Positions 37,053-45,808 of a stretch of 50,323 nt of DNA are shown piece by piece. Position 1 is the stretch's first letter; the number at the start of each line of letters is the position of its first letter. The position numbers and the translations under genes were made by a program. Origin of the DNA: Comamonas sp. lk (GTDB lineage: Bacteria; Pseudomonadota; Gammaproteobacteria; Burkholderiales; Burkholderiaceae_C); the NCBI GenBank assembly GCA_945865675.1, contig CAMBFO010000006.1:1-50323 (forward strand), given 5' to 3'. Below the pieces are notes generated by a model. The model did not search any database. It saw only the letters and a list, made by a program, of their open reading frames with translations, and was not told the DNA's origin.

Positions 37053-38612
37053 ATGAAGCACGTTCAGCCCAATATTTTGCTGGTCATGGCAGACCAGCTG
37101 GCCGTACCCACCCTGCCCTTTCACGGGCACCCGCTGGTTCAGACACCCCATTTAAGCCGCCTGGCTGCACAAGGCGTGGTGTTTGACAGCGCCTACTGCA
37201 ATTTCCCGATCTGCGCCCCCTCACGCGTGTCCATGCTGAGCGGTCGCTTGCCACATTCCATCGGTGCTTACGACAACGCGGCCGAATTTCCCTCGGCCAC
37301 GCCGACCATGGCGCATTACCTGCGGCATGCGGGTTACCGCACTATCTTGTGCGGCAAGATGCATTTCATTGGCGCAGACCAGTTGCACGGTTTTGATGAG
37401 CGCCTGACCACCGACATTTACCCCGCCGACTTTGCCTGGACGCCCGACTGGCGCAAAGGCCCCGCCTACCGGCCCACCGGTGTGAGCATGCGGCCGGTAC
37501 TGGAGGCGGGTCCCTGCGTGCGCAGCATGCAAATCGACTACGACGACGAAGTGGAATACAAAGGCGCGCAATGCCTTTATGACCTGGCGCGATCGCCGCG
37601 GGACCAACCTTTTTTCCTGACGGTCTCTTACACCCACCCGCACCCGCCTTTTGTGGCGCCGCAGCGCTTTTGGGACTTGTACCGCGAAGAAGATATCGAT
37701 GCGCCGCGGGTCCCCCCGATTGCCTATGAAGACCTGGACGTCCACAGCCAGTGGCTTTACGTGGCCCACGCACAAGACCTGTACAGCGTGTCCGAGGCCC
37801 AAGTGCGCCGGGCGCGCCATGCCTATTACGGCATGGTCAGTTATGTGGATGAAAAAATCGGCCGTATCCTCCATGTGCTGGAAGAAACCGGCTTGCAGGA
37901 CAACACCGTGGTGGTTTTTTGCGGCGACCACGGTGAGATGCTGGGCGAGCGCGGCATGTGGTTCAAGCAATGCTTTTTTGAGTCCTCGGTGCGTGTGCCG
38001 CTCATTGTCTCCATGCCCAAACGCTTTGCGCCGGCGCGGGTGAGCGAACATGTCTCGCTGCTGGACCTGTTGCCAACTTTCCGCGAGCTGGCCCATGCAG
38101 GGCCGCCGCCGCCCGCCGTCGGGCCTTTGCATGGGCACAGCCTTTTAGGCTTGCTGCAAGGCGCAGCTGAGCCGCAGCGCTGCGTGGTGTCGGAATACAG
38201 CTCCGAAGGCGTGATGGCCCCCTCGCGCATGGTGCGCATGGGCCCTTGGAAATACATCTTCACGCACGGCCTGGCGCCGTTGCTGTTCAACCTGGAAACA
38301 GACCCCGACGAACTGCACAACCTGGCCGGGCAAAGTGCCCATGCGCAAACCGAGCAAAGCCTGCATGCCCGCCTGGTGCAGGACTGGGACCCGCCCACCG
38401 TGCATGCGCAAATTCTGGCCAGTCAACAAGAGCGCTTGTTTTTGGCCGAGATTGCCAGCCAGTCCGACGCCGAGCCCAACTGGGCCTACCAACCCTTTGT
38501 CGATGAAAGCCAGCGATTTATCCGCGGCTCGGGGGCTGCTGGGCCGACCGCAGTGAAAGCACGGGCGCGCTTTCCTTTTGTCGAGCCGGTGCAACCCGAC
38601 CTCAAGAAGTGA
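37053..38612 (+). CDS. betC: Choline-sulfatase-like sulfatase
   Basis: 519 residues, no signal peptide. The signature CAPSRVSMLSGR puts the formylglycine cysteine at C54; the start PNILLVMADQL and FCGDHGEMLGERGMWFKQCFFE are typical of BetC. The C-terminal 60 residues (RLFLAEIASQSDAEPNWAYQPF, then SQRFIRG) match the choline-sulfatase C-terminal domain. BetC hydrolyses choline-O-sulfate to choline and sulfate. Here the neighbours are a Bug protein, not a choline transporter, and the alcohol and aldehyde dehydrogenases are not classic BetA/BetB, so the true substrate may differ. The symbol is by similarity. Confidence 0.8.
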   Translation: MKHVQPNILLVMADQLAVPTLPFHGHPLVQTPHLSRLAAQGVVFDSAYCNFPICAPSRVSMLSGRLPHSIGAYDNAAEFPSATPTMAHYLRHAGYRTILCGKMHFIGADQLHGFDERLTTDIYPADFAWTPDWRKGPAYRPTGVSMRPVLEAGPCVRSMQIDYDDEVEYKGAQCLYDLARSPRDQPFFLTVSYTHPHPPFVAPQRFWDLYREEDIDAPRVPPIAYEDLDVHSQWLYVAHAQDLYSVSEAQVRRARHAYYGMVSYVDEKIGRILHVLEETGLQDNTVVVFCGDHGEMLGERGMWFKQCFFESSVRVPLIVSMPKRFAPARVSEHVSLLDLLPTFRELAHAGPPPPAVGPLHGHSLLGLLQGAAEPQRCVVSEYSSEGVMAPSRMVRMGPWKYIFTHGLAPLLFNLETDPDELHNLAGQSAHAQTEQSLHARLVQDWDPPTVHAQILASQQERLFLAEIASQSDAEPNWAYQPFVDESQRFIRGSGAAGPTAVKARARFPFVEPVQPDLKK

Positions 38613-38645
38613 AACCCGGGCAAGCAAGCAGGGCCGATGGTGGGC

Positions 38646-38668
38646 GGCCTCAGCGGGTTTCTGAGGCC
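38646..38668. terminator. Bidirectional hairpin between convergent betC and aldehyde dehydrogenase genes
   Basis: GGCCTCAG (38646-38653) and CTGAGGCC (38661-38668) make a perfect 8-bp GC-rich stem with a 7-nt loop, centred in the 64-bp gap between two convergent stop codons. There is no T-run, so termination may need Rho or act only as an mRNA 3'-end stabiliser. Confidence 0.45.
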
Positions 38669-38676
38669 ATCACCCG

Positions 38677-40119
38677 TTACACCAAACCGGCTTGCGAAAT
38701 GAACTTGGGGTTCAGGTAGGCCTCCAGCGCCTCGGTGCCGCCTTCGGAGCCGTAGCCTGAATCTTTCACGCCGCCAAAAGGGGTTTCGGGCATACCCAAG
38801 CCCAGGTGGTTGATGCTGATCATGCCGGCTTGCACGGCGGCTCCGATTTGCTGCGCCGTACGGGCCGAGCGGGTCCAGGCGTAAGCCGCGAGACCGACCG
38901 GCAGGCGGTTGGCTTCGCGTAGCGCATCCTCAAACGTGGCAAAGGGGTTGATCAATGCGATCGGACCAAAGGGCTCCTCGCACATGAGTCGAGCCTCGGG
39001 CGGCACTTCGGTCAGCACCGTCGGTTCAAAATAATTGCCTGCACCCTCTATCGCTTTGCCGCCCAGCTGCAGCTTGGCGTGGCGTGTTTGCGCATCGGCC
39101 GTCAGGCTTTGCATGGCGCTGAGCCGTCGCGGGTTGGCCAAAGGCCCCATGGTGGTGGTCGCATCCAGCCCGTTGCCTACTTGCAACTTGCGCGCTTGGG
39201 CCACAAATTGATCGACAAAGTCTTGGTACACCCCTTCTTGCACCAGAAAACGGGTGGGAGAGACACACACCTGGCCCGCATTGCGGTACTTGGCGGCGAC
39301 CATGGTCTTGGCAGCCAGGGCCACGTCCGCATCGTCAAACACAATCACAGGTGCATGGCCCCCCAACTCCATGGTCATGCGCTTCATGTGCAAGCCCGCC
39401 ATAGAGGCCAGTTGCTTGCCCACCTCGGTCGAGCCGGTGAATGAGATTTTGCGAATGGCAGGATGCGCGATCAGGAATGAGGAGATTTGCGCCGGGTCGC
39501 CATACACCAGATTGACCACGCCGGCTGGCACGCCAGCGTCGATGAACACGGCAATCAGGGCAGCGGGCGAGGCCGGCGTTTCCTCGGGGGCCTTCACCAC
39601 CATCGAGCAACCGGCCGCCAAGGCCGCGGCGAGCTTGCGCACGATTTGGTTGATCGGGAAATTCCAGGGTGTAAACGCAGCCACCGGGCCCACCGGTTCT
39701 TTCACGACCAATTGGTAAACATCGTGTTGGCGGGCGGGGATGACGCGGCCATAGGCGCGTCGCCCTTCTTCGGCAAACCAGTCGATGGTGTCGGCACCGG
39801 CCATCACCTCCAGGCGCGCCTCGGCCAAGGGTTTGCCTTGCTCCATGGTCATCAAGCGGGCCACCTTGTCAGCGCGTTCGCGCAACAGTTGCGCCGCTTT
39901 GCGCAGGGTCTTGTAACGCTCGAAGGCGCTGATGCGGCGCCACACTTCAAACCCGCGCTCGGCCGCAGCGGCGGCCTGGGCGATGTCTTCCAAGTCCGCA
40001 CAAGCGAGCTGCCCCATGACAGCGCCAGTGGCCGGGTTACGCACTGGCAGGCTGCGCGCGCTGGCACCTGGGCGCCACTGTCCGTCGATATGGAGTTGGA
40101 TGTCGGGGTAGTCAGTCAT
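38677..40119 (-). CDS. NAD(P)-dependent aldehyde dehydrogenase (succinate-semialdehyde dehydrogenase-like)
   Basis: 480 residues. Catalytic Cys C285 ([12 protein letters not shown]), general base E251 (MELGGHAP) and the cofactor loop FTGSTEVGK are all present, with the PWNFP block at 151-155. The pattern is closest to the GabD-like succinate-semialdehyde dehydrogenase group. AAAGAGA precedes ATG 40119. The upstream GMC oxidoreductase gene lies 49 bp away on the same strand, so the pair would oxidise an alcohol to an aldehyde and then to an acid. Confidence 0.9.
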   Translation of the reverse strand: MTDYPDIQLHIDGQWRPGASARSLPVRNPATGAVMGQLACADLEDIAQAAAAAERGFEVWRRISAFERYKTLRKAAQLLRERADKVARLMTMEQGKPLAEARLEVMAGADTIDWFAEEGRRAYGRVIPARQHDVYQLVVKEPVGPVAAFTPWNFPINQIVRKLAAALAAGCSMVVKAPEETPASPAALIAVFIDAGVPAGVVNLVYGDPAQISSFLIAHPAIRKISFTGSTEVGKQLASMAGLHMKRMTMELGGHAPVIVFDDADVALAAKTMVAAKYRNAGQVCVSPTRFLVQEGVYQDFVDQFVAQARKLQVGNGLDATTTMGPLANPRRLSAMQSLTADAQTRHAKLQLGGKAIEGAGNYFEPTVLTEVPPEARLMCEEPFGPIALINPFATFEDALREANRLPVGLAAYAWTRSARTAQQIGAAVQAGMISINHLGLGMPETPFGGVKDSGYGSEGGTEALEAYLNPKFISQAGLV

Positions 40120-40168
40120 GGTTTTCTCTTTGGGTAGTTAAGGTTTTTGCGGCAATGCGAATACTGGT

Positions 40169-41809
40169 TTATGCAGCGGAGCGTGCGCTGGGGCGGGCGT
40201 CTTCCAGCACCATGGCTGCGCCCTTTTCGCCAATCATGATGGCTGCCGCGTTGGTGTTGGTGGAGACCAAGCGCGGCATGATAGAAGCGTCGATCACGCG
40301 CAGTCCGGCAACACCTTGCACGCGCAGGCGATCGTCCACCACGGCATTGCCATCGTTGCCCATGCGGCAAGTGCCTACCGGGTGGTACACCGTGCCACCG
40401 CGTTCGCGGGCGAACGCCTCTAAAGCCTTGTCGCTTGTCACCGCATTTCCGGGGAAATACTCCTCGCCCGTCACCAGGCCGCGGAAAGCGGGCTGCGCAT
40501 AAATCTCACGCAATTGGCGCAGCCCTGCCACCAAGACGCGTGCGTCCTGCGGTTCTTGCAAATAATTGGACACAATGCGCGGCGCGGCCAAGGGGTCTGC
40601 AGATTGCAAATGCACAGTGCCGCTGGACACAGGCCGGCATTGGGTCACGGAGGCCGAAAATCCCGAAAAGCGGTGCAGCGGATCGCCCGGCTTGTCAACC
40701 GACAAAGGCATCACGTTAAACAACACGTCTGCCCGTCCTGCCTGGGCATATTCGGTACTGGCCAAACCGCCAACTTGGCCGGCGCCCACGGTCAAAGGCC
40801 CGCGCTGCTGAAACAACCATTGGGCACCCATTTGCGCCAGCCGCAGAGGGTTGCGCACATCGTCATTGAGTGAGCGGGGCTCGCGCAGTTTCACGATCAC
40901 CCGGGCCTGGTAATGGTCTTGCAAATTGGCACCCACCTCGGGCGCATCGACCCGCACCGCAACACCCTGCGCGCCCAATACCGCTGGGGGGCCAATGCCC
41001 GACAACTGCAAAATTTGCGGCGACTGCAAAGCACCTGCTGCCAACAAGACTTCGCCATCGGCGCGGGCCTCTTTCAACTCGCCCGACTGCAACCATTGCA
41101 CACCCACCGCGCGGCCATGCAGCAGCAGGACCTGGGTGACTTGGGCCCCGGTGATCACGGTCAGGTTGGCGCGGCCCAGCGCTGGGCGCAGAAATGCGGT
41201 CGCGGCATCGCAGCGCCAGTGCCCGCGCAGGGTCAACTGGTAGCGGCCCATGCCGTCGGATTGGGCGCCATTGAAATCATCGGTTCGGGCATGGCCAGCC
41301 TGCGCTGCGGCGTCCAGCCAGGCTTCGCAATAAGGATGGTCGTTGCGCAAATCGGATACGCCCAATTCACCGGCATCGCCGTGGAAGGCGCTCGCGCCGC
41401 CTTCGTAGCGCTCAGAGCGTTTGAAGTAAGGCAGCACCTCTTGGTAGCTCCAGCCCTTGGCCCCCAGGGCCGCCCAGTCGTCGTAGTCCGCATGTTGACC
41501 TCGGATATACAGCAGTCCGTTGATGGCACTGGAGCCACCCAGCACCTTTCCACGCGGCCACACCATGCGCCGTTCCATGGTGTAGGCCTGCGGCTCTACG
41601 GCAAACTGCCAAGAAAAACGCTTGTCCAAAATGGTGCGAAAGTAGCCCACCGGCAAGCGCAGCCAAAAACCCTGCGAGGCGCCGCCGGCCTCCAAGAGCA
41701 AAACCCGGCAGGCCGGGTCTGCGCTGAGCCGGTTGGCCAAAACGCAACCGGCCGAGCCGGCACCGACGATGATGTAATCAAAACCTTGGGCTGTGTTGGT
41801 GCTGTTCAT
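40169..41809 (-). CDS. GMC-family FAD alcohol dehydrogenase (choline dehydrogenase-like)
   Basis: 546 residues from ATG 41809. FAD fold FDYIIVGAGSAGCVLANRL at the N-terminus, GMC signature GKVLGGSSAINGLLYIRGQ, and the C-terminal catalytic histidine region YHPVGTCRMG with STNTNAAAIMIGEKGA. It oxidises a primary alcohol to aldehyde. The local sequence VGYFRTILDKRFSWQF resembles the broad AlkJ-like GMC group more than true BetA. ATG 41881 is an alternative start, but it would begin very close to the -10-like TATAAT at 41895-41900. It shares a divergent promoter with the enolase-superfamily gene. Confidence 0.88.
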   Translation of the reverse strand: MNSTNTAQGFDYIIVGAGSAGCVLANRLSADPACRVLLLEAGGASQGFWLRLPVGYFRTILDKRFSWQFAVEPQAYTMERRMVWPRGKVLGGSSAINGLLYIRGQHADYDDWAALGAKGWSYQEVLPYFKRSERYEGGASAFHGDAGELGVSDLRNDHPYCEAWLDAAAQAGHARTDDFNGAQSDGMGRYQLTLRGHWRCDAATAFLRPALGRANLTVITGAQVTQVLLLHGRAVGVQWLQSGELKEARADGEVLLAAGALQSPQILQLSGIGPPAVLGAQGVAVRVDAPEVGANLQDHYQARVIVKLREPRSLNDDVRNPLRLAQMGAQWLFQQRGPLTVGAGQVGGLASTEYAQAGRADVLFNVMPLSVDKPGDPLHRFSGFSASVTQCRPVSSGTVHLQSADPLAAPRIVSNYLQEPQDARVLVAGLRQLREIYAQPAFRGLVTGEEYFPGNAVTSDKALEAFARERGGTVYHPVGTCRMGNDGNAVVDDRLRVQGVAGLRVIDASIMPRLVSTNTNAAAIMIGEKGAAMVLEDARPSARSAA

Positions 41810-41887
41810 GGCGTAGTGGCAGGCAGATGGAAGAAGACAGCCCGCAAGAGCGGCTGATTTGCCGGAAAAAATTCTCGGCATTTGGGT

Positions 41888-41913
41888 TAAAGGTATTATA
41901 TGCCATACCTTTA
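41888..41913. promoter_or_regulatory. Strong inverted-repeat operator at divergent promoter
   Basis: TAAAGGTAT (41888-41896) and ATACCTTTA (41905-41913) are perfect 9-bp arms with an 8-bp spacer. Inside lies TATAAT on the minus strand (41895-41900), an ideal -10 for the GMC gene. A bound dimer would block this promoter and sit 19 bp before the enolase-superfamily ATG. The natural candidate regulator is the GntR protein of this locus, but its own upstream palindromes have a different sequence, so a second regulator is possible. Confidence 0.6.
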
Positions 41914-41931
41914 TACTTTATGATGAAAAAC

Positions 41932-43095
41932 ATGGCACCCTCCCCTGTCCCCATCTCCAGCACAAGCACTTTTTCCCTGGCCATCGCGCTGAGCAGTCTG
42001 CAGGCTTTTGTGTTTCGCTGCCCCAGTCCGGTACCCGTGCGCACCTCATTTGGAACCATGCATGACCGGCCTGCGGTTTTTGTGCGGGCCCAAGCATCCG
42101 ATGGCACTGTCGGCTGGGGCGAGATTTGGTGCAACTTCCCGGCCTGCGGCGCAGAGCACCGCGCGCGTTTACTCGACACCGTCATCGCCCCGATGCTGCT
42201 GAGCCAAGGCTTTGACAGCCCGCAGCAAGCCTATGCCCACGCCACGGCCCGCACCGAAGTGCTGGCACTGCAAACCGGCGAGCCCGGCCCGCTGGCACAG
42301 GTGATTGCCGGGGTGGATTTGGCGCTGTGGGACTTGTGCGCCCGCCGGGCCGGCCAGCCCTTGTACCGGCTGCTCGGCGGCAGCAGCAACAGCGTGCCCG
42401 TCTATGCCAGCGGCATCAACCCGGACGCGCCCTTGGCGACGGTGCAGCGCATGCACGCTGCGGGCTACCGTGCGTTCAAACTCAAAATCGGTTTTGACGA
42501 TGTGCAAGACCTCACCAACCTGCATGCCGTGCGCCAATGGTTGGGGCCGCAGCTGCCCTTGATGGCCGATGTCAATCAAGCTTGGAGCCTGGACAAAGCC
42601 CAAGCCATGCTGCCGCGCCTTGCGCCCTTGAACTTGGCGTGGCTGGAAGAACCCCTGCGCGCCGACAGCAGCATGGCGGCTTGGCAGCAATTGAAATCCA
42701 ACGCGTCTATGCCCCTTGCCGCCGGGGAAAACATGTTGGGCAGCCTGGCCTTTGAACAAGGCATGGCCAGCGGCGCCTTGGGCGTCGTTCAGCCCGACAT
42801 CGCCAAATGGGGCGGCATCTCGGGCGCCTGGCCGGTCATACAAAACATCCGAGCGCAAGGCCTGCGTTATTGCCCGCATTTTTTGGGCGCGGGCATCGGC
42901 CTCATGGCCTCTGCCCACGTGCTCGCGGCCGCTGGTGGCGATGGCATGCTCGAAGTCGATGCCAACGACAACGCCTTGCGCAGCCTGCTCGCGCCGCCGC
43001 TGGCGCGGGTGCAGGATGGACGTATTACTTTGGACGCACAACCAGGCATGGGTGTGACGCCCGACCTGGATGCGCTAACTCGGGCTTGCACATAG
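41932..43095 (+). CDS. Enolase-superfamily enzyme (mandelate racemase/muconate lactonizing type)
   Basis: 387 residues from ATG 41932 (ATG 41920 and 41923 are alternatives; none has a ribosome site). N-terminal capping domain to about 140, then the TIM barrel. Metal ligands are D213 (MADVNQAW), E239 (WLEEPL) and E266 (AAGEN). The catalytic set is the KxK pair K183/K185 (FKLKIG) and the D289-H316 dyad (VQPDIAKWGG; CPHFLG), the mandelate-racemase-type arrangement. Such enzymes racemise or dehydrate hydroxy acids, including sugar acids. The product of the alcohol and aldehyde dehydrogenases next door could be its substrate; this is inference. Confidence 0.87.
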   Translation: MAPSPVPISSTSTFSLAIALSSLQAFVFRCPSPVPVRTSFGTMHDRPAVFVRAQASDGTVGWGEIWCNFPACGAEHRARLLDTVIAPMLLSQGFDSPQQAYAHATARTEVLALQTGEPGPLAQVIAGVDLALWDLCARRAGQPLYRLLGGSSNSVPVYASGINPDAPLATVQRMHAAGYRAFKLKIGFDDVQDLTNLHAVRQWLGPQLPLMADVNQAWSLDKAQAMLPRLAPLNLAWLEEPLRADSSMAAWQQLKSNASMPLAAGENMLGSLAFEQGMASGALGVVQPDIAKWGGISGAWPVIQNIRAQGLRYCPHFLGAGIGLMASAHVLAAAGGDGMLEVDANDNALRSLLAPPLARVQDGRITLDAQPGMGVTPDLDALTRACT

Positions 43096-43160
43096 CCAGT
43101 GAGCGCCCAGCGCCAAGATCGCCCTACCCGAAAGAATTGCCCGCCTTCGATCATTTAACC

Positions 43161-43189
43161 TTGCAAATTCTTTATCTAACCGGCAAAAT
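43161..43189 (+). promoter_or_regulatory. Candidate promoter of the DUF4143 ATPase gene
   Basis: TTGCAA (43161-43166) and CAAAAT (43184-43189) are spaced by 17 bp. A wider inverted repeat, CCTTGCA (43159-43165) and TGCAAGG (43189-43195), brackets the promoter and might be an operator. Confidence 0.4.
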
Positions 43190-43211
43190 GCAAGGCTAAT
43201 AGGGTCGTAAT

Positions 43212-44408
43212 ATGGAAATTTCACGCATCTTGATGCAGCAAACGCAAGATCGACTGGCTTATTCACCAGGCTTAGTCTTGCTTGGCCCACGGCAGGTGGG
43301 AAAAACCACGCTGGCCAAATCCATTGCCTTGCAATACCCCGGCGCCTTGCACCTGGACTTACAGCTCGAGTCAGACCGCGCCAAGCTCAGCCAAGCCAGC
43401 GGATTCCTGGAAGCGCACCGTGACCGATTGTTGGTGCTGGACGAAGTGCAATTTGTACCCGAATTGTTTGCGCAACTGCGCCCTGAAATAGATGCGCGCA
43501 GACAAGCCGGTCGCTTTTTGCTGCTGGGCTCAGCGTCCGGACAACTGCTGCAGCAGAGCTCGGAGTCTTTGGCCGGTCGGGTCAGCTACTTGGAATTGAC
43601 ACCGTTTCAGGCGCGCGAAGTCATGACTGAACAAGCGGGTGCCCAGACAAGGGGCGCAGACCTGGACGTGTTGCAAAGGCTTTGGTTGCGCGGCGGCTTT
43701 CCGCTCAGCTTTACCGCCGCCAACGACACGCAATCGTTTTCCTGGCGACAGGATTTCATCGCCACTTTCCTCCATCGGGATTTGCGTCAATTCGGTCTCA
43801 ACATGCCAGCACAAACCATGCAACGCTTTTGGCGCATGACGGCACACTTGCATGGCCAGCTTTTCAACGCCTCGCAAATTGCGGCGTCATTGGGAGGGCT
43901 GTCGCCCACTACGGTGGGCCGTTATCTGGACGCGATGACAGACACCTTGATGCTGCGGCGACTAGAGCCCCATTTTGTCAACCTGGGCAAACGCTTGGTG
44001 AAGTCGCCCAAGGTCTATGTGCGCGACAGCGGATTGCTGCACGCCTTGCTGAACATTACCGACCTCAACGACTTGGCTGGCCACCCCAGTGCTGGCCCCT
44101 CCTGGGAAGGTATGGTGGTCGAGCAAATTTGCGCCTTGGCCCCTGCCGGCGCAGACATCGGTTTTTTCCGCACCGCTGCGGGCGCTGAACTCGATTTGGT
44201 AGTGACCTGGGGCAATCGAGTCGTGGCCTTTGAAATCAAATACTCTGTCACGCCCAAGGTCACGCGCGGGTTTTGGCAAGCCTGTGCCGATGTCGGCGTA
44301 GACGCCGCGTACATCGTGGCGCCCGTGGCGCAAGGCTGGCCGCTCAAGACGGATACGGCTTATCCGGTGAAGGTGGTTTCTGTGTCGGAATTGAGTGCAG
44401 TTTTCTAG
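43212..44408 (+). CDS. AAA ATPase with DUF4143 (nuclease-like C-terminal domain)
   Basis: 398 residues. Walker A is GPRQVGKTTL (25-34), Walker B LLVLDEVQ, and the sensor region LLLGSAS. After a winged-helix-like middle (FNASQIAASLGGLSPTTVGRYLDAM), the C-terminus has a restriction-endonuclease-like pattern: AGAELDLVV, then VVAFEIKYS. Such proteins are common, often single, variable genes in bacteria; function is unknown. It has its own promoter and no partner. An AGGG lies about 8 nt before ATG. Confidence 0.87.
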   Translation: MEISRILMQQTQDRLAYSPGLVLLGPRQVGKTTLAKSIALQYPGALHLDLQLESDRAKLSQASGFLEAHRDRLLVLDEVQFVPELFAQLRPEIDARRQAGRFLLLGSASGQLLQQSSESLAGRVSYLELTPFQAREVMTEQAGAQTRGADLDVLQRLWLRGGFPLSFTAANDTQSFSWRQDFIATFLHRDLRQFGLNMPAQTMQRFWRMTAHLHGQLFNASQIAASLGGLSPTTVGRYLDAMTDTLMLRRLEPHFVNLGKRLVKSPKVYVRDSGLLHALLNITDLNDLAGHPSAGPSWEGMVVEQICALAPAGADIGFFRTAAGAELDLVVTWGNRVVAFEIKYSVTPKVTRGFWQACADVGVDAAYIVAPVAQGWPLKTDTAYPVKVVSVSELSAVF

Positions 44409-44474
44409 CTAGAGCTGGCGCACAGTTTGCCCAGTGGGCTCGGCAGGAGGGTCAATATTTTGCGCGCGCCCGCC

Positions 44475-45245
44475 TCAAAACTTCTCCATATAAGGCCGCA
44501 GATCCAGCTCATGCGTCCAGGCGTCGCGGGGTTGTTGGTGCAGCATCCAGTAAGCGTCGGCGATGTGGTCGGGGTTGAGGATGCCATCTTGCGCTTTGAG
44601 CGCGTAGCGTTCGGGGAACAAGGTACGGATGAATTCGGTGTCGATGGCACCGTCGATGATGGTGTGGGCTACGTGTATGCCCAGCGGCCACAGTTCGCGG
44701 GCCATGCTTTGGGCCAGGGCGCGTAAGGCCATCTTGCCGCCCGAAAAACCGGCAAAATTTGCGCTGCCGCGCAGCGAGGCGGTGGCCCCGGTAAAGAGGA
44801 TGCTGCCCTTGTGCGCCACGCCCCGCCCGCTTGCCCCATCGGCCCCAGGCTCAGGCCGCGCCACCATGCGCTTGGCTACTTCGCGCCCGGTCAGAAAGCC
44901 AGCCAGGCAGGCCATTTCCCACATCTTGGTATAGCGGCGCGCGGTCTCGGTCAGGATGCTGCTCGGCGAGTTGGCGCCTATGTTGAACACCAGCACCTCG
45001 ATCGCTCCGATCTGCGTTTCAATGTGCTCTACCAGCGCGATCACTTCGTCTTCCTTACGCGCGTCCGAGCCAAAGCCGTGCGCTATGCCGCCATCGATAC
45101 GGATTTGCTCGAGCAGGGGCTGCAGTTTGTCCAAGCTGCGGCGGGTGGCGCAGACGGTGTAGCCCTCGCGGGCAAAGCGGCGGGCCACGGCGCCGCCGGT
45201 GGCATCGCCCGCGCCGATGACCAAGCAAACTTTGGATTGAGACAT
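44475..45245 (-). CDS. Short-chain dehydrogenase-fold protein lacking the catalytic tyrosine
   Basis: 256 residues. The Rossmann nucleotide loop is CLVIGAGDATGGAVARRF and the NNAG-equivalent is NIGANSP. The Ser of the catalytic triad is present (S157, TGATAS), and K171 is kept, but the YxxxK Tyr is Phe (F167, GFSGGK). Such Phe-type members exist as a recognisable subgroup; they either use another residue or do not reduce or oxidise. GAGG lies 8 nt before ATG 45245. It follows the DUF1330 gene by 10 bp. Confidence 0.88.
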   Translation of the reverse strand: MSQSKVCLVIGAGDATGGAVARRFAREGYTVCATRRSLDKLQPLLEQIRIDGGIAHGFGSDARKEDEVIALVEHIETQIGAIEVLVFNIGANSPSSILTETARRYTKMWEMACLAGFLTGREVAKRMVARPEPGADGASGRGVAHKGSILFTGATASLRGSANFAGFSGGKMALRALAQSMARELWPLGIHVAHTIIDGAIDTEFIRTLFPERYALKAQDGILNPDHIADAYWMLHQQPRDAWTHELDLRPYMEKF

Positions 45246-45255
45246 AGCGCAGGCC

Positions 45256-45570
45256 TCAAGCACGGGGCGGCAGCCCACGCACCAGCGTTAAAAACTCCAA
45301 CGCGGTACCGGCGCGGCGGTGTTCAGACAGGGCCTGGTACTCCGGGTCGGCAAACCAGGCCTGGGCTTTTTCTTCGGAAGGAAATTTGAAAATAATCATG
45401 CGTCCGGCCCGTGGTGCCGTGCCTTCCAGGTGCACCGGCGCATCATCAAAAGTGATGAACTCGCCGCCATAGCGCTTGAGTATGGGAAAAAAGCCTTTTT
45501 CATACTGGCGGTAAGCACCCGCATCGGTCACTTGCAGGTTCACTACGCCATAAACAGCTATATCGCTCAT
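45256..45570 (-). CDS. DUF1330-family protein (ferredoxin-like fold)
   Basis: 104 residues. The pattern YGVVNLQVTDAGAYRQYEKGFFPILKRYGGEFITFD, then EGTAPRAGRMIIFKFPSEEKAQAWFADPEYQ, is typical of small dimeric alpha-beta-barrel DUF1330 proteins. Members have no firm function. AAAGGA is 7 nt before ATG 45570, and an upstream frame extension to 45753 has no support. It forms a two-gene unit with the SDR and is divergent from the carboxylase operon. Confidence 0.85.
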   Translation of the reverse strand: MSDIAVYGVVNLQVTDAGAYRQYEKGFFPILKRYGGEFITFDDAPVHLEGTAPRAGRMIIFKFPSEEKAQAWFADPEYQALSEHRRAGTALEFLTLVRGLPPRA

Positions 45571-45733
45571 GTGGGGTCCTTTAAAAATCCTGGGCAACAC
45601 CCCGACACGGGCGCTGCCTTGCAAAGACGTTGTAGCAGTGGGCCTGGGGCTCGATTGTCCTGCGTGCGACAGCGCGGCGGGGGCCTTGGGCCCAACAAGC
45701 CCGCAGCGCGCTGTGCACCAGGCCGAGCATGCC

Positions 45734-45757
45734 TTGAATCTTATAAGATGCATTCAA
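45734..45757. promoter_or_regulatory. Nested palindromes upstream of the acyl-CoA carboxylase operon
   Basis: ATCTTATAAGAT (45738-45749) is a perfect 12-bp palindrome, nested asymmetrically inside TTGAAT (45734-45739) and ATTCAA (45752-45757). It lies about 55 bp before the carboxylase start, in the 238-bp divergent gap with DUF1330. TATAAG inside it could also serve as a -10. The rest of the gap shows no gene. Confidence 0.45.
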
Positions 45758-45808
45758 ACAGCGCCTGCGGCCTAGTGCCCGGCGCCCTATACAAAGAGGA
45801 GTTCAGAC

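Noticed and set aside
40913-41857. 314-codon plus-strand frame opposite the GMC oxidoreductase
   Set aside because: The minus strand holds the FAD and GMC motifs; the plus frame has no recognisable domain.
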